DNA of 64,000 bases from Cognatundibacterium rivi (GCF_018139565.1 NZ_JAGSPK010000001.1:620001-684000), one strand, 5' to 3'. Shown: positions 39,239-49,354, counted from the first letter of the stretch. Numbers and translations: made by a program. The notes: generated by a model from the sequence alone, not told the origin.

Positions 39239-40398
39239 AAGCGATGTTAACGATTTTTCGCAAAGAGATAAAAGATGCTTTGCGCGACCGCCGTACCTTG
39301 ATGACGGCCTTGCTGAGTTCCCTGCTCGGCGTTCCTCTGATGCTGTTTATTTTCTCGACGGTGTTATCGCAGGTCGAGTCACAGGAAGAAAAGCGCACGG
39401 TGCTGGCGGTGGGTATTGAATATGCGCCGCAACTGGAAAATTTCATTTTGCGGCAGGGATATCAGGTCAAGGCGGCACCGCTGGATTATGAAGCCAAATC
39501 GCGCAGTAAAGAGCTGGATCAGCCGGTGTTACTGGTGCCGCAGGATTTCGAAAAGAAACTGATGACGGGCGATAAAGCCATCCTTGAAGTCGCGTATGAC
39601 AGTAATAACCGTCAGGCCGAATTCGGCTTGCGACCACTCAAGCGTTTGCTGGAAGCCTACACCCAGGAAACCACGCTGATGGGCTTGACCATGCGCGGCA
39701 TTTCCACCGAATTATTGCAGCGGATCGAGGTCAGAGAACGTCGTTTGCAAAAGCCGGAAGAGCGCAAAGCATCGATCACGGAAATGCTGCCGATGATGGT
39801 ATTGATGGCGATTATCATCGGTGGCATGTACGCCGCGATTGATACCACGGCGGGTGAACGTGAGCGCGGTTCGCTCGAACCGCTGATGATGAATCCGGTC
39901 AGCGGCTGGCAACTGGCGATAGGCAAATGGGGCGCGGTGGCGGCAGTAGGAATGGGCGTGGTGGTGTTGACGATCTTCAGCTTCTTTCCGTCGCAGTGGC
40001 TGATTAAAAATGATACTTTGCGCGCCGAGTTTCAATTCGGTATCAAGGATGCGATTGGTTTTCTGATGGTGCTGTTGCCGTTGGCGGCGAGTATGGCGGC
40101 GTTACAGATCGCGATTGCGCTCGATTGTAAAAGCTATAAAGAAGCGCAGGTTCGCAATCAGATCGTGACGATGTTCATCCCGTTCGTCAGCTTGATTCCG
40201 ATTTTGTTTCCGGGGCGCGAACCGGCGTGGTTCAAATGGGTGCCGGTGCTGGCGCAGAATCAGATGATGAATCAGGTACTGAAAGGTGAGGTGCTGCATC
40301 CGCTGACGCTAGGCATGGCGCTTGCCACCTGCGTTCTGATTACCGTGATTTGTCTGATGTATATTGCGCAAAAAATGCGCAAAGTCGTGATGGTATAA
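39235..40398 (+). CDS. natB: ABC transporter permease (NatB / ABC-2 type)
   Basis: Membrane subunit of 387 residues: one N-terminal helix (about 20-40), a large external loop (about 45-175) and a block of five helices from about 180 to the end, the ABC-2 layout. The segment GERERGSLEPLMMNPVSGWQL is the conserved cytoplasmic coupling motif of this family. Partner of the preceding ATPase. Followed by a shared terminator. Confidence 0.85.
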   Translation: MKAMLTIFRKEIKDALRDRRTLMTALLSSLLGVPLMLFIFSTVLSQVESQEEKRTVLAVGIEYAPQLENFILRQGYQVKAAPLDYEAKSRSKELDQPVLLVPQDFEKKLMTGDKAILEVAYDSNNRQAEFGLRPLKRLLEAYTQETTLMGLTMRGISTELLQRIEVRERRLQKPEERKASITEMLPMMVLMAIIIGGMYAAIDTTAGERERGSLEPLMMNPVSGWQLAIGKWGAVAAVGMGVVVLTIFSFFPSQWLIKNDTLRAEFQFGIKDAIGFLMVLLPLAASMAALQIAIALDCKSYKEAQVRNQIVTMFIPFVSLIPILFPGREPAWFKWVPVLAQNQMMNQVLKGEVLHPLTLGMALATCVLITVICLMYIAQKMRKVVMV

Positions 40399-40412
40399 CG
40401 CGTATTTCAGAG

Positions 40413-40490
40413 ATACTCCCCCCTCTTTTTAAGAAAACCCCGTTGATGTCCTTATAAATAAACGGGGTTTTTAGATACCCGGGGGAGTAT
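40413..40490. repeat. GGGGGAGTAT inverted repeat (locus D), enclosing a terminator
   Basis: Perfect 10-bp arms ATACTCCCCC (40413-40422) and GGGGGAGTAT (40481-40490) flank the terminator between natB and rapZ. A smaller inner inverted repeat, GATACCC/GGGAGTAT, lies at 40474-40490. The right arm continues ATTTATTG, like locus B. Confidence 0.6.
40434..40472 (+). terminator. Bidirectional rho-independent terminator between natB and rapZ
   Basis: Stem AAAACCCCGTT (40434-40444) / AACGGGGTTTT (40461-40471) with T-runs on both strands, between two convergent operons. Confidence 0.85.
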
Positions 40491-40526
40491 ATTTATTGCT
40501 CAAAATAGCCCGCGAAGCCAGTGCGG

Positions 40527-41384
40527 TCAGTGCAGGCGGCGGTGTCTGACCAGCACCTGCTCTGACTGCTGGAAGTGGCGGCTCAGTTTTTCTACCATGT
40601 AGACCGAGCGATGCTGACCGCCGGTACAACCGATCGCGATGGTCAGGTAACTGCGATTATCGTCTTTGAACGACGGTATCCATTTCGTCAGGAAAGCCAG
40701 AATATCGGCATACATATCCTGCGCCATGGCCTGATTGTCCAGATAGTCAACGACAGGCGCATCGCGCCCGGTCAGCGGCCGCAGTGCCAGATCGTAATGA
40801 GGATTCGGCAGCATTCTGACATCAAAGACATAATCGGCATCGAGCGGCACGCCGCGTTTAAACGCAAATGACTCGAACATCAGAGTCAATGGCGCATGCG
40901 GCATGTCTATCATGTTCTTGACCCAGCTACGCAACTGATTGGCGCTGAGGTCGGTGGTGTCGATGACATGGGCTAAGGCCTGAATCTCGGCCAGAATTTC
41001 GCGTTCTTCCTCTATGCATTCCATCAGGCTCAGCTTTTCGACACAAGCATCTCCCCGGATCAGTCGGTGTGAGAGCGGATGACTGCGCCGTGTTTCTGAA
41101 AAGCGAGCGACCAGCGAATCAGTGCTGGCTGTGAGAAAAAGCATTCTGACTTCGTGCCCGGCTTTTGCTAATACTTGCTTGGTATCCAGGACGCCGGTCA
41201 GTTGACTCGCACTGCGCGAGTCAATCGCCACGGCTACCTGCGGTTCATTCGATAAAGTGGTGATCAGTTCCGGTAGCAGGCTGGGCGGTAAATTATCGAC
41301 ACAGTAATAACCTGCATCTTCCAGTACATTCAACGCAACCGATTTTCCTGAGCCGGAAATACCGGAGATCAGCAGGATTTGCAT
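40527..41384 (-). CDS. rapZ: RNase adapter protein RapZ (P-loop nucleotide-binding)
   Basis: 285 residues. N-terminal P-loop domain ([11 protein letters not shown] at about 7-17) and C-terminal RapZ domain with [18 protein letters not shown]. In E. coli it guides decay of GlmZ RNA and so controls glucosamine-6-P synthase; whether that target exists here is unknown. ATG 41384 lies one base after the hprK stop, and the frame upstream is inside hprK. Part of the ptsN-hprK-rapZ cluster. Confidence 0.93.
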   Translation of the reverse strand: MQILLISGISGSGKSVALNVLEDAGYYCVDNLPPSLLPELITTLSNEPQVAVAIDSRSASQLTGVLDTKQVLAKAGHEVRMLFLTASTDSLVARFSETRRSHPLSHRLIRGDACVEKLSLMECIEEEREILAEIQALAHVIDTTDLSANQLRSWVKNMIDMPHAPLTLMFESFAFKRGVPLDADYVFDVRMLPNPHYDLALRPLTGRDAPVVDYLDNQAMAQDMYADILAFLTKWIPSFKDDNRSYLTIAIGCTGGQHRSVYMVEKLSRHFQQSEQVLVRHRRLH

Positions 41385-41385
41385 G

Positions 41386-42327
41386 TCAGTCTCCTGCCTC
41401 CATCGCACGGCGCTGGCGTTCCATAAAATCTTCCAGGGTATTAATACCGCGCAGCTGCAATATCGTATTGCGTACCGCTGCTTCCAGCAAAACGGCGATG
41501 TTACGACCTGCTGCAACCGGAATCACGACTTTGCGTATCGGCAGCCCCAGCACCTCTTCGGTTTGTGAGTCGATAGGCAGACGTTCGTAATTTTCCTCGA
41601 GTGTGCTGCGGCGAACCAGATGCACGATCAGTTTCAGCCGCATTTTCCGGCGCACCGCTGTTTCGCCAAAAATTGTTTTGATGTCGAGCAGACCCAGACC
41701 GCGGACTTCCAGCAGATTTTGTAAAAGCTCAGGGCAGCGGCCTTCTATCATGTTCGGCGCAATGCGTGAAAACTCCACTGCATCGTCGGCCACCAGACCG
41801 TGGCTGCGGGAAATCAGTTCCAGCCCCAGCTCGCTTTTACCTAAGCCGGATTCACCGGTAATCAGTACCCCCACGCCCAGCACGTCCATGAAGACGCCAT
41901 GCATAGTGATTTTCTGTGCCAGTTTTTTCGACAGATACACGCGCAGATAGTCGATCACCTGCGCCGATGGATAAGGTGTGGAAAACAGGGCGATGTTGTT
42001 ATCGTCACAGGCAGTCAGAAATTCCGGCGGAGAATCGAGTCCCTGAGCGACGATCAGCGCTGGTGGTTCACCTGCCACCAGTTCGCGGAAAAGGTTGGCG
42101 CGGGATGCACTCGATAAGCGTTCAAAGTAGGCTAACTCCTGCGGCCCGAGTACCTGAATACGACCGGGGTGGATCAGATTTAAATGGCCGACCTGATCCG
42201 CAGACGAGGCGGCGTCACCGATGATTTGTTTATCGGCACCTGCAAAGCCGGCGAACCAGCCGAGCTGCATGATGTCGCGATTGTCATCGTAAATTTTTTG
42301 TATCGTTAATTCAGTGAGTAAGGGCAT
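41386..42327 (-). CDS. hprK: HPr kinase/phosphorylase
   Basis: Phosphorylates or dephosphorylates HPr on a Ser, linking PTS state to regulation. 313 residues. The N-terminal receptor-like domain is about 1-130. The C-terminal kinase domain has the P-loop [14 protein letters not shown], and [14 protein letters not shown] and [19 protein letters not shown], the latter being the HprK signature. Lies between ptsN and rapZ, as usual in beta-proteobacteria. Confidence 0.95.
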   Translation of the reverse strand: MPLLTELTIQKIYDDNRDIMQLGWFAGFAGADKQIIGDAASSADQVGHLNLIHPGRIQVLGPQELAYFERLSSASRANLFRELVAGEPPALIVAQGLDSPPEFLTACDDNNIALFSTPYPSAQVIDYLRVYLSKKLAQKITMHGVFMDVLGVGVLITGESGLGKSELGLELISRSHGLVADDAVEFSRIAPNMIEGRCPELLQNLLEVRGLGLLDIKTIFGETAVRRKMRLKLIVHLVRRSTLEENYERLPIDSQTEEVLGLPIRKVVIPVAAGRNIAVLLEAAVRNTILQLRGINTLEDFMERQRRAMEAGD

Positions 42328-42368
42328 GGATAAGCAATAAAAAAATCAGACGACAACAAGATGATGTG

Positions 42369-42842
42369 TCAGGAAACGGCGGAAACGTCCGGACGCCAGG
42401 CAAGGATTTTTTCGTGCACAACGCTGGCGCTGGCTTCTGCGTTCAGTTCGTCACGGAAGCTTTCATTCGACAACATCTCGGCAATTTCTGACAGTATTTC
42501 CAGATGTTGTTGCGTCACATTGTCTGGCATTAACAGGAAAATCAGCAGTTTGACTGCTTGCCCGTCCGGTGATTCAAACGGAATACCGTCTTTCAGTCTG
42601 ACCAGCGCTGCGATCGGCGTTTTCAAACCCTTGATGCGTCCGTGAGGGACGGCAACGCCGTGTCCCAGTCCGGTGGAACCTAAGCGCTCGCGCGCAAACA
42701 GATTATCAGAGACGGTAGAACGGGCGATACCACAATTATTTTCAAATAACAGGCCTGCTTGCTCGAATGCACGTTTTTTACTGGAAATTTCCAGGTCCAG
42801 CAGTACGTTGGCGAGGGGAAGAATTTTTGCGATATTCGTCAT
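42369..42842 (-). CDS. ptsN: PTS IIA-like nitrogen regulatory protein (EIIA-Ntr)
   Basis: Phosphoryl-acceptor protein of the nitrogen PTS, 157 residues. The active His is H67 in GHGVAVPHGRIKG. ATG 42842 (MTNIAKILP) gives the standard length. It heads the ptsN-hprK-rapZ set. In many relatives rpoN and hpf come before ptsN; here the upstream neighbour on the same strand is a GGDEF/EAL protein. Confidence 0.94.
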   Translation of the reverse strand: MTNIAKILPLANVLLDLEISSKKRAFEQAGLLFENNCGIARSTVSDNLFARERLGSTGLGHGVAVPHGRIKGLKTPIAALVRLKDGIPFESPDGQAVKLLIFLLMPDNVTQQHLEILSEIAEMLSNESFRDELNAEASASVVHEKILAWRPDVSAVS

Positions 42843-42945
42843 AGTGCAAGATCGGGTTACAGCAGAGGGTTGGGTGTGCAAAGGCGAGTCCGGTGCGAAC
42901 CGAATTATAGGCTGCTTTTGGAGGGGGCGGCAAATTAGCGCAACT

Positions 42946-45600
42946 TCACTGCTGTCTGTTGTTCTTCAACAGTTTTTCAAACTGCTCAACGGGTAAAGGC
43001 TTACTAAAATAAAAGCCCTGCATTTCCTGACATCCTGAGTCGGTCAGGAAAAACATTTGCTCTGCATTTTCCACGCCTTCGGCCGTAATGCTCATACCTA
43101 ATGCGTTGGCCATCGCAATAATCGCGTGCGTCAGGACAACAGAATCCTGATTTTCCGGAATTTTGCTGATAAACGAGCGGTCAATTTTCAGGTTGTCGAT
43201 AGGGAAGCGTTGCAAATACGATAAAGAGGAAAAGCCGGTACCAAAATCATCGAGCGAGATACTCACGCCCAGCGCTTTGATTGCGTTAAACATCGGCAAC
43301 AGGCGATCAATCTCGCCCATCAGCAATCCTTCGGTAATTTCCAGCTGTAAAGCCGAAGGCGGTAAGCCGGATTTTTGCAGGGTTGCGGCAATGAAATCAC
43401 ACAGCGTCACATCCTGAAACTGACGCGGAGAAATATTCACGCTGACCACCAGATCCGGAACCAGATTGTCCCGCCAGTATTTTGTCTGCTGACACACTTG
43501 CTCCAGCACCCAGCGCCCTATCGGCAGAATCAGCCCAATTTCTTCAGAAATCGGTATGAACTCATTCGGCGGAATTAAACCCTGGCCTGGCATTTGCCAG
43601 CGGATCAGGGCTTCCGCACCGACGATACGCGATGTTTGCAGAGAAATTTTGGGTTGGTAATAAACGAGGAATTCCTGCTCGGCCAGCGCCCGTCGCAGAT
43701 TGGTTTCCAGCGTGTACCGATGCTGGGCGCGGATATTGAGTTCCGTTGTAAAAAACTGATAGTTATTGCGGCCAGATTCTTTTGCGTGATACATCGCGGA
43801 ATCCGCGCACAGCATCAGCGTAGAGGCATCTTGTCCGTCATGCGGTGAGATGCTGATACCGATGGAGGTGCCGAGATAATATTCATTGCCATCGATAATG
43901 AAAGGATCGCGCATTCTCGCCAGAACGCGTTCGCTGAGGTCGCGCAGGTATTGCACATCTTCGACATTTTCAGCAACGATCACAAATTCATCGCCACCTA
44001 AGCGGGCGAGCAGATCTGTGGTGCGTATGCATGAGCTCAGGCGTTTTGCAACATCGCGCAGCAAGCTGTCTCCGGCGGCATGTCCTGCTGTGTCGTTGAC
44101 GTATTTGAAACGATCAAGATCCAGAAATAATATCGCTACGCGCTGTTTTTTTTGCTGCGAATCAGCGAGCGCCCGGGTCAGTCTTAAATTCAGTTGATGC
44201 CGGTTCGGCAGGCCAGTCAGTGCATCAAATGATGCCATGAACTTCAACTGCTGCTGCGTTTCCCTGACTTGGGTGGTATCGGTGAACGACAATAAAACGG
44301 CAGAAACGGAAGTACTGCGTTTTTTAAAAATCGGGAAGCAGTTGATGAGTAACCAGACAACAGAACCATCACTTAATTCCACGCTGGTTGATAAATTCAA
44401 TATCGGTTTGCCGGTGCGAACAACGGTAGATGCCGGATCGTCGCCGAGTCGGATATCTTTCCCGTCCTCGCTCATCAGACGTTTGAAGTAACGGTGGCGG
44501 CGACTGATTTTAGTAATATCGTCTATCTTTAAAATTCTGAGTGCGCTGGGGTTACTGGTCAGAATTTGTCCTCCTGGCGCAATCACCATAATGCCTTCGG
44601 ACAGATTAGTGACAACGGAACGATAGCGCTCTTCGCTTTCTTCCAGCGTTTGCTCCATGTTCTTTTTATCGATTGCCAGGCCGATCAGATCACAGGCATC
44701 AATGATCATCGCCTGCTCATCCTCACCCGGGCTGTGCCGGTGCCGGTAATAGACATCCACCGTTCCCAGCACGCTGTTAAAAGCGGTACTGATAGGGTAA
44801 GACCAGCATGCTTGCAAACCATGTTCCAGCGCGCTGACTTTGAATTTTTCCCACATCGGACTATGTGCGATGTCCTGGACGATGGTCAGGCGGTTGTAAT
44901 GGACTGCGGCGGCGGCTGTACAGCTGTCTGTGCCAACTTCAATATTATTAAGCAGGGAAGTGAATGTTTCCGGCAGAGAGGGCGCGGCACCTATCGTGAT
45001 TTGCTTGGTTGAATGATCAAACAGGCTGATTGCACAAAGTGCGTTGTTGTCCAGCAAGCGCTCCATGCGGTCACAGACATCTTCCAGTATGTGCACTAAG
45101 GGTTTGTCCAGCGCGATCATCTCGAGAATCTCTTTCTCGTGATGCAGAGCTTCGTGAATTCTGCTGGCTTTCGCGTCTAAGGGATCATTCCCGTTGCGGC
45201 TGAATACCTGAAGACCATGCCGATGCGTTTCACGGGCACTCAGCAATATTGCCGACTGTCCCTGATAGTCAAAGGTGATGCTGCGGACTTCAATTTCTTG
45301 TTGTTGGCCATCAAGTGCGATGCATTGATAGAAGTACAGATCGTCGTGATTGCCGGGTGTAGGTATGAGTCCCGCACCGGGTTGTCTGGCGAGTAAGAAG
45401 GCCTCAGGCTTTAAGCCCAGCACTTGTACCAGATCAGCGGCTTTTATTAAAGCCAGCCCGGCCGGATTTGCATAAGCGATGCGATTGTCGATCAGGACAT
45501 AGACGGCGTCAGGATGTTGCTCCAACAAGGTTGCATGCCATTCGTCATCAAGGATGTACGCAGGAATGTTGCTACTCAGGAGTGGTGGAGGCAATTTCAC
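42946..45600 (-). CDS. PAS-GAF-PAS-GGDEF-EAL protein (c-di-GMP synthesis/breakdown)
   Basis: 884 residues, apparently soluble. Sensory part: an N-terminal PAS-like segment (about 10-130), a GAF domain (about 165-320) and a second PAS (about 330-450). The GGDEF domain is intact (ARLGGDEFVIV) with an upstream RxxD inhibitory site (RTTD, five residues before). The EAL domain has EALIRW, NISPRQF, LEITEG, DDFGTG, LKIDRSF and AEGVE, so all metal and catalytic residues appear present. Either activity, or a switch between them, is possible. The start is a GTG at 45600. The window gives no target. It lies just upstream of ptsN but is separated by 103 bp. Confidence 0.9.
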   Translation of the reverse strand: MKLPPPLLSSNIPAYILDDEWHATLLEQHPDAVYVLIDNRIAYANPAGLALIKAADLVQVLGLKPEAFLLARQPGAGLIPTPGNHDDLYFYQCIALDGQQQEIEVRSITFDYQGQSAILLSARETHRHGLQVFSRNGNDPLDAKASRIHEALHHEKEILEMIALDKPLVHILEDVCDRMERLLDNNALCAISLFDHSTKQITIGAAPSLPETFTSLLNNIEVGTDSCTAAAAVHYNRLTIVQDIAHSPMWEKFKVSALEHGLQACWSYPISTAFNSVLGTVDVYYRHRHSPGEDEQAMIIDACDLIGLAIDKKNMEQTLEESEERYRSVVTNLSEGIMVIAPGGQILTSNPSALRILKIDDITKISRRHRYFKRLMSEDGKDIRLGDDPASTVVRTGKPILNLSTSVELSDGSVVWLLINCFPIFKKRSTSVSAVLLSFTDTTQVRETQQQLKFMASFDALTGLPNRHQLNLRLTRALADSQQKKQRVAILFLDLDRFKYVNDTAGHAAGDSLLRDVAKRLSSCIRTTDLLARLGGDEFVIVAENVEDVQYLRDLSERVLARMRDPFIIDGNEYYLGTSIGISISPHDGQDASTLMLCADSAMYHAKESGRNNYQFFTTELNIRAQHRYTLETNLRRALAEQEFLVYYQPKISLQTSRIVGAEALIRWQMPGQGLIPPNEFIPISEEIGLILPIGRWVLEQVCQQTKYWRDNLVPDLVVSVNISPRQFQDVTLCDFIAATLQKSGLPPSALQLEITEGLLMGEIDRLLPMFNAIKALGVSISLDDFGTGFSSLSYLQRFPIDNLKIDRSFISKIPENQDSVVLTHAIIAMANALGMSITAEGVENAEQMFFLTDSGCQEMQGFYFSKPLPVEQFEKLLKNNRQQ

Positions 45601-45695
45601 GACAACAATTCTGGAATCTGTTCGAACTTCGGTTGTTGCACTATGGCAATGTACGCCATCAATAATGACAAACTCTTAGTCGCTTCGTCAATTGT

Positions 45696-46289
45696 TTAGT
45701 TCAAATCCAGACGCACAAATAACAACAAGACGTCGCCATTCCCTTTATTTTGCGAGATGCGTGGCACATAAGATGCCATTAATTTACTTTTGCGGGTACC
45801 GATGGAGGCAATCGGTAATACTGCCGGAAACGGAACGCCAGAGAAGTAATCGGCGCGGCTGATTAACAAGGCCGTGGCACCAACGCCAACTTCCAGTTTT
45901 TCAGACAGCGGTTTCATCCATTGATAGGCATAACCTGCCATCGGCTGCGGTTTGAAATGAGAATCAGAAATTATCATTGCATACAACAATTCTTCATTGT
46001 CTTTTTCATTCCGTATCGTTTTCGCAAAACCTAAGCCCCATGCACGTTCATTCAATTCTGCGAGGCGCTCGCGGGTATACGTGTTGCGGCCATGATGAGC
46101 GTAACCGGACAGCAGTAAAGACAAATCGCCTTTGTCGAGAATATTTTCAGCTTTCGCTTTGCCGCTGTCCCACCAGCTTTCGTCTTCTTTTTGTTGCGCT
46201 TGTGCAGTGCCGCTGAATGAGCTTAACGCCATCAGCAAACCTGATATACAAAAAAAGCGATGTAAAAATGAGATTTTAGAAATAGACAT
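45696..46289 (-). CDS. pagP: Lipid A palmitoyltransferase PagP
   Basis: Outer-membrane beta-barrel enzyme that moves a palmitoyl chain from phospholipid to lipid A. 197 residues with signal peptide (FFCISGLLMALSSFSGTAQA). The alignment with E. coli PagP by eye is clear: GYAHHGRNTY places H66 at the catalytic His, LNERAWGLGF matches NERPWGGGF, ISDSHFKPQPMAGY supplies the catalytic Asp109-Ser110 pair, and GVPFPAVLPIASIG matches the barrel strand. It ends with an aromatic/hydrophobic C-terminal strand. The ATG at 46289 was used; a TTG two codons earlier is the alternative. The ribosome site is weak. Confidence 0.88.
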   Translation of the reverse strand: MSISKISFLHRFFCISGLLMALSSFSGTAQAQQKEDESWWDSGKAKAENILDKGDLSLLLSGYAHHGRNTYTRERLAELNERAWGLGFAKTIRNEKDNEELLYAMIISDSHFKPQPMAGYAYQWMKPLSEKLEVGVGATALLISRADYFSGVPFPAVLPIASIGTRKSKLMASYVPRISQNKGNGDVLLLFVRLDLN

Positions 46290-46339
46290 AATCAATGTAG
46301 AAAAATATAAAAAAGATGCAAAGTTTCCTGTACGGCGGC

Positions 46340-47188
46340 TTATTGCCGCGCGTTCCGGTTATTTGCAGGTTTTTTCCCTGTCGAAAAATTACTGCGCCAG
46401 GGATTGATATCAAGTCCGCCGCGGCGGGTATAACGTGCATAAACCGATAACTTCTGCGGTTTGCAGTGGCGCATGATATCAACAAAAATACGCTCGACGC
46501 ATTGTTCGTGAAATTCGTTGTGATTGCGAAAACCAATCAGATAGCGCAACAGGCTTTCCTGATCAATCTGCGCACCGACATAGTGTATCTGTACGCTGCC
46601 CCAGTCTGGCTGGCCAGTCACCAGACAGTTGGATTTCAGTAAATGAGAAATCAGCGTTTCTTCAACGATCGCTTCTGCGTGATTGGCACGCAGCAATTCC
46701 GGTGCAGGCGTGTAAGAATCGACTTCGATATCAAGTCGGTCGAGCAGCGTGCCGTCCAACTCTGTCATCGTCAGTGAGCCGAAATTGTCGGACAGCGTCA
46801 GTTGTACATGCACAGGCGCACCGGCTGCCGCAGACAAATCCGCTTGCAGCAAGCTGATTAACCCGTCGCTGCCAGCCAGTTTGGTCTGATTAAAAGAATT
46901 CAGGTACAGCTTGAACGACTTGGATTCGATAATGTTTGGCGAATCTGCCGGCACCGTGACCGTGGCAATCGCGACTTGCGGTTTGCCACGTAAATTCAGC
47001 CACGATACCTCGTAGGCATTCCAGATGTCGACGCCAAAGAAAGGCAAGGTATTGCCAACGCCAATTTCTTCGCGCTTACCCGAGCGGGGAATCGGAAACA
47101 GCAGCGAGGGATCATATTCTGCTTTGTAGGTGGCGACTTTCCCGAGTAAAGATTGCTCGGGCAGATTACCGGATGTTGATTCAGTCAT
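46340..47188 (-). CDS. queF: NADPH-dependent 7-cyano-7-deazaguanine reductase
   Basis: Reduces preQ0 to preQ1 for queuosine synthesis. 282 residues, the long (E. coli YqcD-type) form. The N-terminal half has the [14 protein letters not shown] motif. The C-terminal half has the catalytic Cys188 in [14 protein letters not shown] and the substrate-binding [10 protein letters not shown]. It starts 7 bp after the ilvA stop, so it is probably in one transcript with ilvA; the link is positional only. Confidence 0.95.
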   Translation of the reverse strand: MTESTSGNLPEQSLLGKVATYKAEYDPSLLFPIPRSGKREEIGVGNTLPFFGVDIWNAYEVSWLNLRGKPQVAIATVTVPADSPNIIESKSFKLYLNSFNQTKLAGSDGLISLLQADLSAAAGAPVHVQLTLSDNFGSLTMTELDGTLLDRLDIEVDSYTPAPELLRANHAEAIVEETLISHLLKSNCLVTGQPDWGSVQIHYVGAQIDQESLLRYLIGFRNHNEFHEQCVERIFVDIMRHCKPQKLSVYARYTRRGGLDINPWRSNFSTGKKPANNRNARQ

Positions 47189-47195
47189 TGCAAAG

Positions 47196-48743
47196 TCAGT
47201 TTGGCTTTTGGCCTAAAAATAATTGATAGACGGGATTATTGCTTTCATCCCAGTATTGATAGCCGAGTGTCGATAAAAATTCGCGGAAGGCTTTCATTTC
47301 TTTTTTCGGCACCTGTAATCCGACCAGAATCCGCGCGTAATCCGCGCCATGATTACGGTAGTGGAACAGGCTGATATTCCAGTTCGGTGCCATGCTATTG
47401 AGGAAGCGGGTCAGTGCACCTGGACGTTCTGGAAACTCAAAGCGGTACAGTAATTCGTTTTCTGCCAGCGCACTTTTACCGCCGACCAGATGGCGGATAT
47501 GCATTTTTGCCAGCTCATCATCGGTCAGGTCTAGGGTTGGAAAGCCGTGCTTTTCAAAATTTCTGGCGATTTTGCCAGACTCGGCGCGACCATTGACTTG
47601 TACGCCGACGAAGATGTGCGCGTTTTGCTCGTCGTTGATGCGGTAATTAAATTCCGTGACATTACGGTCACCGACCAGTTCACAAAAGCGTCGGAAACTG
47701 CCACGTTCTTCTGGAATAGTCACGGCAAACACGGCCTCGCGCGATTCACCAACTTCGGCACGTTCCGCGACGAAGCGCAGGCGGTCGAAATTCATATTCG
47801 CACCGCAGGCGATGGTCACCAGTGTTTCGTTTTTCAGTGGCTTTTTATTCGCTTTGGCACGTTCGATATATGCCTTGCAACCAGCGACCGCCAATGCACC
47901 GGCAGGTTCAAGAATGCTGCGGGTATCCTGAAACACATCCTTGATCGCCGCGCAGACGGCATCGGTATCCACGGTGATGATGTCATCGACGTACATTTTC
48001 GCCAGCCGGAATGTTTCTTCGCCGACCAGTTTGACCGCGGTGCCGTCGGAAAACAAGCCGACATCGGTCAGTGCCACGCGTTTGCCCGCTTTCAGGCTGC
48101 GTGCCATTGCATCTGAATCGACAGTTTGCACGCCGATAATTTTGATTTCCGGACGTATTGCTTTCACATACGCAGCCACACCGGAGATCAGGCCGCCGCC
48201 GCCAATGGCGACAAAGATTGCATGGATAGGTGCCGAATGCTGCCGTAAAATTTCCATGCCTATCGTGCCTTGCCCAGCGATCACATCAGGATCGTCAAAC
48301 GGATGCACGAACGTCAATTTGCGTTTCTTTTCCAGTTCAGCCGCATAGGCTGCTGCGTCTGAATACGAATCCCCAAACAGTACGATCTCGACATTCTCAC
48401 CACCATGCGCACGAACCGCATCGATCTTAACTGGCGGTGTCGTGGTCGGCATCACGATCACGGCTTTACAACCAACGCGTTTCGCGCTGAGTGCAACCCC
48501 TTGTGCGTGATTGCCTGCAGACGCACAGATAACGCCGCGTTTAAGTTGTGCCGGTGTCAGATGGGCGATCTTGTTGTAAGCGCCGCGCAACTTAAAGCTG
48601 AAGACACTTTGCATATCCTCACGCTTGAACATAATTCGATTATCCATCCGTGCTGACAGGCTGGGAGCGAATTCCAGCGGTGTTTCAAATGCAACGTCAT
48701 AGACGCGCGCAGTCAGGATCTTTTTCAGATAATCAGTGCTCAT
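47196..48743 (-). CDS. ilvA: Threonine ammonia-lyase, biosynthetic
   Basis: PLP enzyme that deaminates threonine to 2-oxobutanoate, the first step to isoleucine. 515 residues. The catalytic domain has the PLP Lys in [22 protein letters not shown] and a Gly-rich phosphate loop IGGGGLISG. Two C-terminal ACT-like regulatory modules (about 330-510) include [12 protein letters not shown] and mediate Ile/Val control in known enzymes. Divergent from the YqaA-like gene. Confidence 0.96.
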   Translation of the reverse strand: MSTDYLKKILTARVYDVAFETPLEFAPSLSARMDNRIMFKREDMQSVFSFKLRGAYNKIAHLTPAQLKRGVICASAGNHAQGVALSAKRVGCKAVIVMPTTTPPVKIDAVRAHGGENVEIVLFGDSYSDAAAYAAELEKKRKLTFVHPFDDPDVIAGQGTIGMEILRQHSAPIHAIFVAIGGGGLISGVAAYVKAIRPEIKIIGVQTVDSDAMARSLKAGKRVALTDVGLFSDGTAVKLVGEETFRLAKMYVDDIITVDTDAVCAAIKDVFQDTRSILEPAGALAVAGCKAYIERAKANKKPLKNETLVTIACGANMNFDRLRFVAERAEVGESREAVFAVTIPEERGSFRRFCELVGDRNVTEFNYRINDEQNAHIFVGVQVNGRAESGKIARNFEKHGFPTLDLTDDELAKMHIRHLVGGKSALAENELLYRFEFPERPGALTRFLNSMAPNWNISLFHYRNHGADYARILVGLQVPKKEMKAFREFLSTLGYQYWDESNNPVYQLFLGQKPN

Positions 48744-48787
48744 ATGCTTGAGAAAGTGAGTGGGATGGTGGGAAACATGGCTCCTAT

Positions 48788-48793
48788 TATAAT
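48788..48793 (+). promoter_or_regulatory. Predicted -10 element of the YqaA-like gene
   Basis: Perfect TATAAT between the divergent ilvA and YqaA-like genes. No good -35 was found at 16-18 bp. Transcription from here would begin near 48800 and favours the ATG at 48825 as start codon. Confidence 0.35.
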
Positions 48794-48824
48794 GGATGTC
48801 ATTTCAGCTGACCTTTGGAATGAC

Positions 48825-49316
48825 ATGATAGAAGCAGGTGTGCAATGGTTGTTTAGCGTATTAGCCCTACCTAAAGTAGGGCTCAGCTCTGTATTTATTA
48901 TCAGTTTTATTTCTGCGACGCTGATTCCTATGGGCTCGGAACCCGCCGTATTTGCGGTGATTAAAGCGAATCCTGAATTATTCTGGCCTGCGATGCTGGT
49001 CGCGACTCTGGGTAACACGCTGGGTGGTGTTGTTGATTATGCGATGGGCTATGCCGCGAACCGGGCATTTCATCATGAACGTCAGAGTTTCTGGTTTGCC
49101 TGGTTGCAGAAATTCGGTGCGAAGACGATGTTGCTATCCTGGCTTCCGGTTATTGGCGATCCTATTTGTACGCTGGCAGGGTGGTTGAAGCTCCCTTTTT
49201 GGCCCAGCATCGCCTATATGGCGCTGGGAAAGTTCCTGCGTTACCTGACGGTCAGTTTTTTATTGCTCAGTGTGCCGGATGGCGTGTGGCACAGTGTTGC
49301 TAAGTTCATTTTTTGA
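48825..49316 (+). CDS. YqaA family (DedA/VTT-like) membrane protein
   Basis: 163 residues with several membrane segments: VQWLFSVLALPKVGLSSVFIISFISATLIPMGSEP at the start, then AMLVATLGNTLGGVVDYAMGY, and LLSWLPVIGDPICTLAGWL near the middle, which is the family hallmark GDPxxxxAG. Related DedA/VTT proteins act in lipid scrambling or flipping, but the YqaA subgroup has no proven function. The frame is open from 48744, yet that would leave no room for a promoter. ATG 48825 gives a protein like its relatives. Confidence 0.8.
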   Translation: MIEAGVQWLFSVLALPKVGLSSVFIISFISATLIPMGSEPAVFAVIKANPELFWPAMLVATLGNTLGGVVDYAMGYAANRAFHHERQSFWFAWLQKFGAKTMLLSWLPVIGDPICTLAGWLKLPFWPSIAYMALGKFLRYLTVSFLLLSVPDGVWHSVAKFIF

Positions 49317-49354
49317 TCTGCCGGATTTCATTCAAATTTAATTTTCCTGAGAGT

